A stretch of 64,000 nt of DNA from Hirsutella rhossiliensis (GCF_020360975.1 NW_025408669.1:4340001-4404000), one strand, 5' to 3'. Shown: positions 22,166 through 34,265, numbered from the stretch's first letter. The notes: generated by a model not told the origin, from the sequence alone. Made by a program: numbers and translations.

Positions 22166-22915
22166 TCATACCGGCAGCTCGGCGTTTCTCCGCCCCAGGC
22201 CGATGCGGTCCACCAAGACGCCGATATAGGGCCCCACGACGGGCAGGCCGCGCGCAAAGCCGGCAATGGTGCCCAGAAAATCCCCAAAGAGGACGACAAT
22301 GCCGTATGCCTCGACGATGAAGCCGACAAAGGTCCACCGCAGAAGGATCAGGGCGAGGCCGACAAAGAAGGCGGCCGTGCCTTTTGCTTTTTGCTTGCGC
22401 GCGAAGAAGAGGAGTGTCTTTTGCGGGCCGATGATGATTGTCAGGCCGATGAGGAAGAGGATCTGCGGCGGGGGATGCTGTTTAGCTCCTGTGACGTCGC
22501 ATCGGGGGACTGGAAGGAAGAAGATTTTCGTACATTTCCCATGGCAAGCCTTGAGAAGATGAGTTAGCGGCAGCCGGGATCGTCAGCCTCGGCGCGGAGC
22601 AGGGCTTACATGGCACGGTCAAAAAAGAGCATGACTCCGCCGATGAGGAACAAGCCTCCTGCAGAGCAAAAAGAGAGGGCGAGGACACAACATCAGTCAC
22701 CGGTCGCGCGACGTGCCGAAGCTTCTGCAGGATGCATACCTACCGCCGGAGCAGAAGACAACCCCAATCTCTAAGCAACAGTCAGCCCCTATCTAGAGCT
22801 CCGTGGGGAAGGCAAGGCCTCTGTTCCTGGGCCGCGCGCGGGGCCCAAGACGAGAAGACGGGGGAGGAAGAGACGGAGTGAACGTACTCTGGGAATCGGA
22901 AAGCCACATGGACAT
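22166..22915 (-). CDS. got1: Golgi transport protein Got1
   Basis: Got1 is a small four-helix membrane protein of ER-to-Golgi vesicles. Five exons (22915-22888, 22770-22744, 22658-22610, 22549-22534, 22462-22166) splice to 138 residues, as in the family. The N-terminus reads MWLSDSQKIGVVFCSGG. Hydrophobic helices follow (GGLFLIGGVMLFF, GNILFLIGLTIIIG, FFVGLALILLRW, FLGTIAGFARGLPVVGPYIGVL). Exon 4 is only 16 bases. Starting at 22909 (MWLSDSQ) is equally likely and matches the family start; 22915 adds two residues. The acceptor before exon 4 is AAG. Confidence 0.93.
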
Positions 22916-23960
22916 GTTTGCGGTGTTGCTGGTTTGTTGGGGATTGATTCCCGGAGAGTTGGTGGTGGTGGTGTGTTGTTGGCGCGTTGCGAACTTTGTC
23001 GTGCGCGCGTCAAGCTATCAACCAGTATCTCGTGTAAAGCTCTTGTGTTGAAAATAGCAGCGGCGGCGTCGGAGGATCGAAGTTCGGCATCGGTTTATAA
23101 AACCGCGTTCGAGGACACCTTGGCTTCCTTCCAAGGCCGGGTCCCTTTTTCCTTGACTACAGCATCCGACGGAGCTTTCGCGTTGGCCTGCCAAACGCTA
23201 TGGGCTTAGCGCTGCCTGGCCGTAAGTCCCAGCAAGGTAATTACTGTATTATGTACATGCCGCGTTGGGCTTTCGGGATCCGGATATTGTGTAGTGCCGA
23301 GCTGCGACCAAAGTGGAACTAGTCAGTCCAGTTTTCACGCTGCAGATTCGTCCTTGCCATCCATCTTTGCATTCTTTCTAGCCTGGCCATTTTACCCTCT
23401 CGGTGGGCTCTTCCAAACGCATGCCGATGGCGAACATTGCTTGCACTCGCACCAGCGTGATACAGTCCTGCTAGGATCGAGAGGCACTTCGTCTACGAGC
23501 AGTGCTGCGTACGATCACCGGCCGCAAAACCTCGCAATTCAGCGCTTCAACCAAGTGGTTTGATTGCATGGCAGCGACGTTTACTTGATTGATCCAAGCT
23601 TCAATCTGCCGACCAAGTCGTTTTCAATCCACGACCCACGTTATGTACATGCCTTGACGGCCGGGCGTTTCGTCTTGGCAACTGAGTCTCGTCCTCCATA
23701 CGTTCTCGGTACACTGTCAATCAGGCAAAGAAAAGACCCTTGCACGATCACGATTAAGCCGGAGCGTCATTTGCCATCTCTGTGCCGAAAGGCTGGCGAT
23801 GTATAGTTGAGGCTTGACTTTGTTGGTCGGACACTCTTGGACGTCATGCTCGGCTTCGCCGTGTGTGTCTGCCGACCTAGTTGAGACGCTCCCACGGCGC
23901 CGTCTTCGCTGCGATCCTGTAGTACTTGTCTAGATGACCATTGCCACCCCGTGCTCGCCA
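22916..23960. other. Intergenic
   Basis: About 1 kb between got1 (5' side) and the 3' end of ies6. No supported gene. Confidence 0.55.
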
Positions 23961-24533
23961 TCACTTCAGTACGGTGTGGGCGCCGCGCGCTTCGAGGAAC
24001 TGCTCGGCAGTGGGCTGCGGCAGAGAACGGATCAAGCCAAACACCTCCTTATTGTGATAGCGCATCCTGGTCTTGGGGTCGAGGTAGGACGCGGGGAGGC
24101 CGGTGACATCGCAGTAGTACTTGGAGTGCGCCAGGGACGGCGCCGACTCGATGTTTGTGTAGGTGGCGCTCGGGGCGGTGACGGCGGCTGCAGCGGCGCC
24201 AGTCGGCTTGAGTGTCTTCTCCAGCACGAGCTTGGACAGGCTGCGCGAGGCCTGGGCGAGGTTCGGAGGGTTGCTGGCGCCGGTGGCGGGCGTCGAGGTG
24301 CCGCTGGTGGAGAGGCCGTCGTCGGCCGGGGTCGCGTCGCCGCTGACGTCCTGGGGCGTGGCCATGGCCGAGGCCTCTCGCTTGGACGCGTCGCCGACAA
24401 TCGTCTTGAGGTTCTTGTTGCGCCGCTGGTTGGGCCGCCAGTTGGGGTTGCGGAAGTTCTTGTGGATGGAGTGGATGTCGAGCTGTTCGATGAGCTGCTG
24501 GTGCGCGAGCTGGGCCTCGGTTGGAGCGGCCAT
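23961..24533 (-). CDS. ies6: INO80 complex subunit Ies6 (YL1 C-terminal domain)
   Basis: Ies6 (INO80C in mammals) binds Arp5, and the pair couples ATP hydrolysis by INO80 to nucleosome sliding. A single exon of 190 residues starts at MAAPTEAQLAHQQ. The N-terminal region includes KNFRNPNWRPNQRRNKNLK, a conserved basic block of the family. A Ser/Thr/Ala-rich linker follows, then the YL1-C domain (about residues 137-175) with YYCDVTGLPASYLDPKTRMRY and NKEVFGLIRSL. The neighbour dad4 is divergent, with 316 bp between the starts, and arp5 lies 1.4 kb beyond the ies6 start. Confidence 0.95.
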   Translation of the reverse strand: MAAPTEAQLAHQQLIEQLDIHSIHKNFRNPNWRPNQRRNKNLKTIVGDASKREASAMATPQDVSGDATPADDGLSTSGTSTPATGASNPPNLAQASRSLSKLVLEKTLKPTGAAAAAVTAPSATYTNIESAPSLAHSKYYCDVTGLPASYLDPKTRMRYHNKEVFGLIRSLPQPTAEQFLEARGAHTVLK

Positions 24534-24849
24534 GATTCCGACGCGGGCCGGCGTCGCCAGGGTCAGAGAGAGATGGGTACGTCGTCGCTGCGCAGGATGA
24601 AGAAGATGTGAGAAGTGATCCAGCTGCAGGCGAAGGATCGAAGGAACTAAGGTTAAGACCACGACGAGCTTTCGCTGCCGAGGGCGATTCTGCCGTGTCT
24701 CACCGCCCGTCCCGGGATGGTTGCTTGAAGTATTAATACAGTACGTACGTAGCGATGCCATCAGAGCACAGTACAAACGGTGGTACATGCACGCGCATCC
24801 ACGGCCCAAGGCAAACAAAACACGGCCCGCGCCATTTGCAACTCACGAC
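24534..24849. promoter_or_regulatory. Divergent promoter region between ies6 and dad4
   Basis: These 316 bases separate the ies6 ATG (24533, minus) from the dad4 ATG (24850, plus) and must serve both. No individual site is assigned. Confidence 0.5.
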
Positions 24850-25297
24850 ATGGTAGGCATCAACGACTGCGGCCCGTCATGGCTTCAACTGACCACTGAG
24901 AGCAGGAGAGTCCTCACGAGCACCAGCAGAACCTCCTGCTGTCCCGCATCATCACCAACGTGGTACCATGCACTGGCCTCCAGCTCGCCAACACGCCCAG
25001 CTGGCTGACTGGACAACGCAGGAGAAACTCAACGAGGCTGTCGTCGTCATGAACAAGGGCCTTCAAGTAAGCCCTTGTTCTCAGACGCTCGCCTCCATGG
25101 GTTGACTGACCCCATGCTCGCAGGAAATCAACATCCAAAACATGAACGTCGAGCTCGTGGCGCAAATGTTCAAAAACTACCAGTCAAACGTCCTCTTTCA
25201 CCTCGAAGGTACGTCGGGCCCCCTGGCACCGCAGCTGTGAAGAAGTTGGAATGACGAGCCGGGCGCAGCAACGGACAATCTCAAGCCCCCGTCTTAG
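24850..25297 (+). CDS. dad4: DASH/Dam1 complex subunit Dad4
   Basis: Dad4 is one of ten subunits of the DASH/Dam1 ring that links kinetochores to spindle microtubules in fungi. Five exons splice to 72 residues, the family length: 24850-24852, 24906-24962, 25022-25066, 25124-25208 and 25269-25297. The product reads [17 protein letters not shown], then [15 protein letters not shown], then [20 protein letters not shown] and ends TDNLKPPS. Exon 1 is the ATG alone, with the intron starting directly after it (GTAGGC). All five exons are needed to reach the conserved length. The gene lies between ies6 and arp5. Confidence 0.92.
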
Positions 25298-25920
25298 CGT
25301 TGTCAATTGGCCAGAATCGGGCTGGACTGAGGAGCGCCGTGTCCCTCTCAGGCACGCTCACGCGCTCACTAAATCATGATTCACGCAGCGGCGAGGCAAG
25401 TTTTTGTATTCGGAGTCATGTTTTCTATCCAGTATATGCATCAGCATCGAATGTGCAGCATTTTAAGGTTCTTTAGGAGGTAACGCAGAGACGACTGAAA
25501 TACGTGCTATAGAGGGGGAGAAGTCAGTCCCTCACCGGTAGAATCCGTACCTGGTATTTTCTGTAAAGAGAAATGGAGCGTCTTTTCCTCTCCGAGCATA
25601 ATCGAAAAGTAGCAAGCTGCTTGAATAGAGCTGCGTTCAAAAGTTATTGTCTCGATAGCTGAATAGGCCTACGACTTGCGCTGCAGGTACTTGCAATTCC
25701 AGGTGGGCCGTGCTTCACCCAGGTCTCACCCACGCGCAGCCTCGCAGCCTCGCGCTGGCCCTTCAGGTCCGCCTCTGGCCTCTCGTTGCCCGCTAAGTTA
25801 ACTACTCAAGCCCCAGCTCCGGATCAATTGGCGCCCACTCAATCCGCAACTCGAACGCCCAACCAAGAACCTCAACATGAAAATATAGTCCTCCCTCCCA
25901 CCGCCAATCTTCTCCACGCC
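25298..25920. other. Intergenic, arp5 promoter
   Basis: No supported gene. This is the 3' end of dad4 and the 5' region of arp5. Confidence 0.55.
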
Positions 25921-28377
25921 ATGGCTCCCTCCGCCATCGACGACAAGCCAGCTGCGGCGGCGCCCGACAAAACGTGTCCGCCCGCCAACATCTCCCTCGT
26001 CAAGGAGACTCGCTTCGAGAAATACATTCCTCCGCAGCATGACGGGCGCAAGCGAGCTCTCGAGAACCCCGGCGCCGCTGCCATTGTCATCGACAATGGT
26101 GAGCTGCCCTGGGCACCAGCGCATCGCGTGAGCCGGCACTAACCTCGCTGCCCAGGATCCTCTGCCGTCCGCGCGGGCTGGTCGTTTGAGTCCTCACCTC
26201 GCTTCGGCGTGCCCCCCATAATGTCCAAGTATCGCGACCGGAAGCTCGGCAAGACCTTTTCCTTCGCCGGCCACGACTGCTACGCCGATACGACCGCCAA
26301 GAGTCACATTCGAAATGCCTTCGAGGCCGGCACCGGCATCGTCAGCAACTGGGACGTCATGGAGCATGTCCTAGACTACGTCTTTCTCAAGCTTGGCATG
26401 AACGAGGCTGACGGGGCCATTGACGTCCCCATTGTCATGACGGAAGCCGTGGCAAACTTGCCATACTCTCGGAAATGTGAGCTCTGAAGCACATGCCCGC
26501 GCTTTCTCCCGCCCGCTGACGCTCTTCCATAGCCATGACGGAAATCATATTCGAATGCTATCGTGCGCCGTCCCTGGCATACGGCATCGACTCCTTGTTT
26601 TCCTACAGGCACAACCAGGGCAAGACCGGCTTGGTCATCTCGTCGTCTTATACCTCCACCCACGTGATACCCGTGTACAACTCCAAGGCAATGCTCGCAC
26701 AGGCGACAAGACTCAACTGGGGAGGGTACCAGGGCGCCGAGTACCTGCTCAAGCTGATCCGCCTGAAGTATCCTGCCCTTATGGGCAAGCTGAACGTGTC
26801 CCAGACAGAACACATGATCAGGGATCACTTTTACGTTTCCAAAGACTACGACGACGAAATCCGAGGCTATCTCGACTGGACTGGCCTCGAGGACAGGGAC
26901 GTCGTCATCCAATATCCCTATACCGAGGAGGTCATTGTGCAAAAGACTGAAGAGGAGCTGAATCGGATTGCAGAGCGGAAAAAGGAGAGTGGTCGGAGAC
27001 TGCAGGAACAGGCTGCTAAGATGCGCCTGGAGAAGCTGATCAAGAAGGAGCAAGACCTGGAGTACTACAAGAACCTTCAGAACCGGATAGCGGACGAGAC
27101 CAAGAAGGAGACGCGGCGCCAGCTCGACAGCCACGATATCAAGGACGAGAACCAGCTCGACAAGATTGTCAAGGAGCTGGAAAAGTCGATCAAGAAGGCC
27201 CGCACAAAAGACGTGGGCGGAGACCAGGACGAAGGACAGGAGCAGCCTGACTTTGGGCTCCTCGAGATCCCCGACGACCAGCTGGACGAAGCTCAGCTCA
27301 AGCAGAAGCGGCAGCAGCGACTCATGAAGTCTAACCACGAGGCGCGGGCTCGAGCCAAGGCGGAAAAGGAGGCAGAAAAGGCGCGGTTTGCCGAGGAGGA
27401 GCGTCGCGACAACGACCGTCGCGACAACGACCTCGACGGCTGGCTGGAGGATAAGCGACAAGCGCGGCTGCGGACGCTCCAGAAAATCAAGGAGCGCGAT
27501 CGTCTCAAGCAAGACCTGGGCAACCGCAAGTCGCTCGCCTCGCAGATCCGCATGAAGAGCATCGCCAACCTGGCCTCGGACAATCCGACCAAGAAGCGGC
27601 GGCGAGGTGGTGACGACGACAACTTTGGCGCGAACGACGACGACTGGGGCGTCTACCGGCAAATTGCCGTGGGGGAGAACAGCGACGACGAGCAGGAGGA
27701 GGAGGACCTTTCGTCGTCCCTCAAGCAACTTGAGCAGGACCTCCTCAAGTACGACCCGGAGTTCGACTACGAGCAAACCCAGGAGGCCCAGTCTGACTGG
27801 TCCAAATCGCTCCTCCACGCCTTTGCCCGCGGCCCGCGCCCGTTCAATCAAGCCTCGCAGGCCGAGATCAGCCAGATCCACCTCAACGTGGAGCGCATCC
27901 GCGTGCCCGAGGTCATTTTCCGCCCGTCCATTGCCGGCGTCGACCAGGCGGGCGTCGTCGAAATCGCCGGCGACGTGCTGACGCAGCGCCTGGCAGGCAT
28001 GCCCGGCCGCGACGACTTTTTGCGCGACATATTCCTGACGGGGGGCAACACGCTGTTCCGCAATTTTGACGACCGCATCAGGGACGGACTGCGCGCCCTG
28101 CTGCCCGCCGAGGCGCCCATTGCCGTGCGCCGGGCGGGCGACGCTTGCCTGGACGCGTGGAAGGGCGCGGCTGGGTGGGCGGGCTCGGCGGCGTGGAAGG
28201 AGGCGCGCATCTTGAGGGAGGAGTATCTGGAGAAGGGCCCCGAGTATATCAAGGTAAGTCGCTCGTCGTCGTTATCCCCTTTACGCAAGACCATGCCGTC
28301 TTGTTGATGCTGCCGTTACTAACGCCTGTTGCTTCTTTTCACCATAGGAGCACGAAATGGGCAATTCGTATGCGTGA
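25921..28377 (+). CDS. arp5: Actin-related protein Arp5 (INO80 complex)
   Basis: Arp5 is the nuclear actin-related protein that, with Ies6, grips the nucleosome in the INO80 remodeller. Four exons (25921-26098, 26156-26476, 26533-28253, 28348-28377) give 749 residues, close to the yeast length of about 755. The actin fold starts with AAIVIDNGSSAVRAGW (phosphate-1 loop) and continues through FECYRAPSLAYGIDSLF and GLVISSSYTSTHVIPVY. A long charged coiled-coil insertion (about residues 310-540) is the Arp5 hallmark. The fold resumes with RVPEVIFRPSIAGVDQAG and DIFLTGGNTLFRNF. The last exon adds only nine residues (EHEMGNSYA). The start used is the first ATG in frame before the conserved PANISLVKE segment. 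Confidence 0.95.
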
Positions 28378-29180
28378 TGTGTCCGTGGAGTCGGCCGGCA
28401 TATCGACCGCCACTTGGGGGAGTTGTCTTGGGTTTTTTTTTGGCCCTGTCTCATTGTCTAACAGGCAAGACTGCCCTGTTCGCGTTCGCCCACTCTAAGA
28501 AGAAACAAGGAGACGAACAAAGGGCCCCGGGGGGGTGGAGACTGTGTCATTGTCATCGGCCCGCGGGGGAGAAGACGGCTGGCCACACCATCATATCCCA
28601 TTGCAAGGCGAAGATTCGAGGGATCCCAGGGATTCCAGGCCACGGCGACAATCTCAGTGGGGATAGGGCAGATTTCTTTCTTTTCTCTCATCAATCGAGG
28701 GACTCGAGTCAAGCACCACATGCGTTCTTAGCTAGGCAAAGACAGGGACAAGAGAATGAGGAAGAAAGAAAATCCTTGTACACGAAGCTATGTGAACCTG
28801 TCAAACGAGGACGCCCCCCTAGAAGCAGGTATCCTCTTGTTTCAGCGCCGCCATATAAAGCCCCCCCTTTTGCCCTCCCGCCACCATATTCTCTCTTGTC
28901 AACAAAAAAGTCCTCCGCAGCTTTGCCGGACAGTCCTCTCCCCCCCTCCTTTCCCTTTCTCTCCTCATTCCTCCTACATACAAATCACGTCGGGTAAAAC
29001 AAATGGGTGAAATGAGACTTGAGAAACGCCGGGGTAGTGATGCCGCCGGCCGACATTGGTGCAAGGACAACAGACCGGAACGCCGCAGTCATGGCCCCGG
29101 AGGAGACCACTGCTCAATAGACCATTCAACGCCATCAAAATAAGCAACGGGAGAAGCCAGTTGTTGGGACTGGGCGCGTC
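28378..29180. other. Intergenic, two convergent 3' ends
   Basis: No supported gene. It lies between the arp5 stop and the bZIP gene stop. Confidence 0.55.
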
Positions 29181-30619
29181 CTACGAAGACCGCGCCGACC
29201 CTTCCTCGGACTGAAGCTGCCTGTTGATCTCGTCGGCCGTCCGCGTATCCTCTTCGCCACGATTGGGGTATGCCTGCTGGTTCTCGGTTATTTGCTCCTG
29301 GGCTGCCAGACCGGCCACGGCTTGCGCGACGGCTTCGAGGGGGGTTCCGACACCGGGGCCAGAGGGGGCCTGCTCCGGGCCAGTCACCGGAGGCGGCGGC
29401 GCCGTGGGCTGGGAAAGGTTGATGTTGGGCGGTGGTTGAGGGAACTCGCCCTGGAGGTCGAGAAGCCTAGACTGCAGGTGGATGACATATTCACGGAGCG
29501 CGTAGTTTTCCGACTGCATGGCCTTGAATGTCTGCTCCATGTCGTTGTACTCGCGGACTTGCTGCTCCAGTTTCTTTATGTAGCCTTCTTTGCGCTGGCG
29601 GAATGCTCTCTGGGGTGACGGCAGGTTAGCACCGAGTGATGGGCCCCTAGGAGGTCGACGTCGAGCAAAGGTTACTAACCTGGGCTGCCCTGTTTTGCGC
29701 AGCGCGCTTGGACTGGGACAGCTCGCGCTTTGCTTTGCGGCCGTCGGGGACTACGACCTGCTCCGGGGCCGTGGAGGGCGGCGCGGGAGCTATGGCAGTG
29801 GTGGGCGAAGGGGCCGAGGACGAGGCGGGGCTGTGGCCGGCAGGGACGGGAGCCATGGGCATCATGTTGGGGATGGGGGCTCCGTGAGCGGCAGGGCCTC
29901 GGAGATCGGGGTGAATGTGGGCCTCGGCTTCGGGCTTGGCGGCTATGGAGCGAGCGGCGTCGCGTGAGGCAGCGGCCAGCTCGTCGTATCCATTCGCAGG
30001 ACGCGAGGGAGGCGAATGGGACGGGGCGGCCCTCGAGTCGGCGGAGCCCGAGGCAGACGACGAGGGATCAACCTCGTGGTGCTGCAGGAGCTCGAGCTGT
30101 GCGCGCAAGTGCTGCTGCTCTGTATTGAGTCAAGGGGCGCAAAGCCGTCAGTTCAAGGCCGATGTTTCTCGCTGGCGTGGTGAGGCAATGGCAAGAGAAG
30201 AAAAGGGGGGAAATTGGCGAGATGCGACGGCGGCGGCGACGGCGGCGGCGGCGGAGGGGGCGGAGAGGAGCACAGATCGAATCGGGGCGGCAGGCATCCA
30301 TGCATGCGCCAACCGCCGAGCCGAAGGAGCTAGCAGGCGAAGAAGGGGAGATGGGCCAGGGGGGGAGAGATGAAGCGACGACGGACGATGGAGGAGGAGG
30401 AGGAGGAGGAGGGGGAGGAGCAGGAGGAGAGGGGGAGGGGGAGGGCTTTGGAGCCAGTGGGCGGTGATGCAGGCGCCGAGGACGAGGGCAAGCCAGGGGT
30501 TGTTGTCGCGTCAAATTGGGCTCGCAATGGCCGGCAATGCGAGGCAATGGACGATGGAGAAGGCCATGGAGAGTAAAACTGAACTGACCTTGGTTGCTGG
30601 CGCCCGTTGTCTGCTGCAT
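29181..30619 (-). CDS. kapC: bZIP transcription factor, KapC/Yap-like
   Basis: This is a nuclear DNA-binding factor of the fungal Yap-type bZIP group. Exons 30619-30589, 30119-29680 and 29609-29181 splice to 299 residues. The basic region is split by the second intron: SKRAAQNRAAQ joins RAFRQRKEGYIKKLEQQV, which includes the N-x-x-A-Q-x-x-F-R signature of Yap proteins. A leucine zipper follows, then the conserved HLQSRLLDLQGEFPQPPPNI block that points to KapC. The N-terminal half and C-terminus are low-complexity (Pro, Ala, Gln). The tiny first exon (MQQTTGASNQ) is supported by a good donor and matching phase but needs a 469-bp intron, so the exact N-terminus is less certain. Confidence 0.85.
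30205..30450. repeat. Purine-rich GGC/GGA microsatellites in the bZIP gene's first intron
   Basis: On the plus strand there are runs of GGCGGC-type units (about 30226-30262) and GGAGGA-type units (about 30388-30450) with several G4-G5 runs. In the pre-mRNA (minus strand) these are C-rich. Confidence 0.8.
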
Positions 30620-30845
30620 TGCTTTGGGATTCTGAGTCAGCAGCAGCAGCGGTCGGTCGTCGATGGCGGAACGAGGATTATTACTACGCAAGAAGGGCTT
30701 GCTGACGTGAAGAAAAGCGAGGCAGAGGCAGAGAGGCGGGCAGGCGGAGGGGAGAGGGCCGTGGCGGGGGACGAGGATTACGTAACCTTGCTGGGGTGAT
30801 AGCCTCGGACCGATTCGCGGTACGTACCTTTCTTGCATGCTCGGG

Positions 30846-30854
30846 TACAATGTG
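30846..30854. repeat. Left 9-bp target-site duplication of the MULE (TACAATGTG)
   Basis: Repeated exactly at 34372-34380. Nine base pairs is diagnostic of Mutator-like elements. Confidence 0.95.
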
Positions 30855-30960
30855 GAGTAATCAAACATACACTCCTGATTTTCAAACATACACTCCCGAC
30901 CTAAGCCCCATTTGGAAGAAGACCCCGCCACCAAAATTTGGCGCGCGCTTTCCCAACGCC
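30855..30960 (+). repeat. Left terminal inverted repeat of the MULE
   Basis: 106 bp, the inverse of 34266-34371 with one mismatch. Within it TCAAACATACACTCC occurs twice 21 bp apart (30861 and 30882), a likely transposase-binding repeat. Confidence 0.95.
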
Positions 30961-31127
30961 CTGGCTTGCCGTGACCATCGCCGCCGCCCACCCGCCCAGC
31001 CACCTGCCTTTTGGCCGCCATCTGCATTTTCGCAATCATCAACAATTGAAGCTATCACCACTTGACTCAACACAACAGCAACGCCGCCGCCGCCTACCGC
31101 AATAGTCACGTCTAGTCAATCGTCCCG

Positions 31128-33746
31128 ATGAATTCGACCGAAAGCAATACCAACAGTAGCACCGAGGCTATCACGGAGATGTCTTTCGATACGTATGATG
31201 AGGCGCTTGAAACACTCAAAGCTACGCAAGAGCTCCTTGGCTACGTCGTAGTCGTTGCAAATAGCAAGAATACCGGCAAGCCTAGGCGCAAGGAAGCCAA
31301 TATCCGCTGTGAATACAGTGGTCAGTATAGGCCCTGGGACGAGGCAGAGGGTATATACAAGACGTCATCCAAGAAGTCGGGATGTGACTTTCGCTGTTAC
31401 ATCCGCTTCTACCGACGTTGCAATGCATTCAAAGTCACCATCAAGCACGGCTCTCATAACCACGAACCTCTATTTGAGCCAATTGCTAACCCCATCGTCC
31501 GTCAACGAAGCCAACGCAAATTCGGCATCGAGCGTCTTCATAGCCTCGTCGAGGGGCTTAGCAAGAACGTCAATAACAAGAGCAGGGATATCGTGGATGC
31601 TATCCGACAGGAATATCCTGAGCTCCTTATTACCGATTCTGATATACACTTCATCCAGCTGCAACTTCGTGCCTTCCGTTACGGCGCCTCTACATCTACA
31701 CAAGCCTTCCTCGATGTACTCAAAGATGCTAAAGCAAAGGGGGAAATCAGCTACTATGCAGTTGACCGTGGCCCTAATGGGAAGGTTTGGAGGTTTTTCT
31801 GGACATACGATGACTGTATTGCTGACTGGAAGCGTAACCGAGCTCCTTATCATGGATAATACGTATAAGGTCAACCGCTTTAACATGCCGCTTCTACAGA
31901 TCATTGGCACAACAGGGCTACACAAGAGCTTCAGTGTAGGCTTTGGCCTCACTGCCAAGGAAGACGAAGGCGCGTTCCAATGGATCCTCTCACAGTTGCG
32001 TGAGGCTGGTCGGCAGGCTGATATTCCGGACCCGGGCGTTGTGATTACCGACTTTGATACCGCCCTGAAGAACGCCCTTGACTCTATCTTCCCATCAACG
32101 CAACAACAAGTGTGCGTTTGGCATATGATGAAGAACGTGATCCTTCACATCAAGAAGAAGTGGAAGGATCCTCGATGGCACCGAGATTGGCGGAGATAGG
32201 CCAGAACAGGAGACTCGCCTCGCTGCAGCAGCCGCTCTCGACGACCCTATACAGGCAGATAATGCCATTGACGAGGACCGACCTATCGACCGTGCCACTG
32301 ATTACCAGATTCAACATGCCTCACAACTGGCAGATCAGTGCGTTGAGCAACAAGATGATCGTGAAGATGACGATGGAAACCCAATACTACCCCCGGCTCC
32401 AAGGCGGACTTTTGAGCACACAGCTGACGGTATCCGTGATGCCTGGGTTTCAGTCTTTAGGGCTCGCACGGCTGAGGAGTGCAGAGATCAGTGGGATCTA
32501 CTCTGTATAGAGTTTTCGGATCAGCCAGGTAACCCTAGCCCTAACTACCCTCCTACTCTAACCTTTACTAAATAGCTCCTCTTATAGCTCTCGTTAATTA
32601 CCTCCGTACAACCTACTGGCCATGGCGTGCCCAGTTTTCCACCTACGCTATCCAACAGTACCGAAATTATAACATTACGGTAACTTCCCGTGGAGAGCAC
32701 ACATCACGAGTTGAAGTCACGATTACGCAACCGCTTCATTGACCTCCATCAGCTACAAGAGCACATCAGAGGGCTCGTTACCCATCGGCAAAAGAAGCAT
32801 CGCGAGAAGCTTCAATCCGAGTTTGCAAGAGCTAGAGTTGAATGGGCCAAGCAGACGATTATGAAGTCACTGCACCGAAAAATTGGCTGGCAGCCGATGA
32901 AACAGATCTTCAGGCAAGTTAGGCTAGCCTGGCTGAGCTTGCCGATAATCGAGGCATGCCTACGATTTGTACGGGTGCTTTCACGATGCAATGGGGGCTG
33001 CCCTGCCGGCATACAATCCGCGATTTGATCCAGGCTGACGCGGCCGCCCTTATACCATTGCATCTTATTGATAACCACTGGCGGGTTTACGGCGTGACTG
33101 TAAGTATCTTGCTCCAGCCATAAGTACTATACTAATTTACTAGCAGCCTGAACAACAGCAATATATCGATGCAGACCACGAAGCCGATCCTGACGTTGTC
33201 CAGCCTCGCCGGCGTGGAAACAGTAGACGCGAGGTATCCTCCACTAGAGGCATCTACGGGCCGGATCCTTAGTGCTTGGGAGCAAGAGGAGCATAGAGCC
33301 AACCCAGAGCTCGTATCACGGCCACCAGAGACGCAAAGAAGAAGAGGAAGGGCACAGGCACCACTATCATGAACAAGAGGTCGAATACACTTGCTTCCGT
33401 GAGCAGCCGGGTTGACGATCTTGCCCAGCAGATCGGTGATTTCATCAAGTCACAAGCAGCAGCAACGCCGGTGCTGTTATCACAGGTGCCCTCACTTCCA
33501 CAGGTGCCGCTGGTGTCACAGGGATACCAAACGACGATGCCCTCACTTCCACAGCCGGCGCCGCCGTCACAGGGATACTATGTGATGCCACCGCCTACAC
33601 CAATTGTGCCTGTATACGTACAGGCGCCGGCGCCGTCACAGTGGCAAGAACCGCCTCCTCGTCACAGGCACATCACGACGGCTTCATGTGGGCACAGCCG
33701 CCGGCACAGTCTCACGAGACGGCTACGGAGCATTTCCAGCAGCTAG
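31128..33746 (+). pseudogene. MULE transposase, broken by frameshifts
   Basis: The first open segment (31128-31859) holds a FAR1-like DNA-binding region (SGCDFRCYIRFYRRCNAFKVTIKHGSHNHEP). The MULE core continues in the next frame from about 31838: ELLIMDNTYKVN (first catalytic Asp), GVVITDFDTALKNAL (second Asp), and QVCVWHMMKNV. Further frame changes occur near 32197 and 32690. Two likely introns are seen, starting near 32529 and at 33100 (GTAAGT). A SWIM-like motif, CTGAFTMQWGLPCRH, lies near 32973-33014. A Pro/Gln-rich tail (33369-33746) follows. No single reading frame could make the whole protein. Confidence 0.85.
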
Positions 33747-34265
33747 GGGATCAGAGGACACGGCACCATACAAAACTAGCAGGCAGGCCGGTCACAAATT
33801 CGTTCCTTACGTGCCTCGCCCTCCGCCGCGTCGGACGGATCCTTCCTCACAGTCACAGTCACAGTCACAGAGGTAGGCAAAGACCTTCCGCCATTATATG
33901 CATATTGTATATATATCGGAAGATCGATCGGGCCGGGCTTATTGATAGCTTCAATTGAATGACTCTAAGGGATGCATCTTCCGGCGTTGGTAATAATTGC
34001 AGATAGAATCCATATATGTCAGACAATAGTGTCCCACACCTCGCACGTGACAGCGGTTGATCTTTGTGGCATCAGTCAATTGATGAGAATTATCTAAAGA
34101 ACAAAGGAAAGGAAAAGAATTGGATGCACACATTCGTGCAACAATATATACCCCGATCATTGCGGCGAAGCCTGGCGCAGCAGTGGCAGTGATCGAGCAT
34201 AAGGTTTCAGGAACTGACACGGGCGTGATATGCGACAATATATCTAGGCAGGCAGCCGCGGCAGC

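Noticed and set aside
26376..27881. 501-codon minus-strand open frame
   Set aside because: Antisense to arp5 exon 3. It is long because the GC-rich charged coiled-coil codons of arp5 lack stops on the other strand; its Leu/Val-rich product has no family resemblance.
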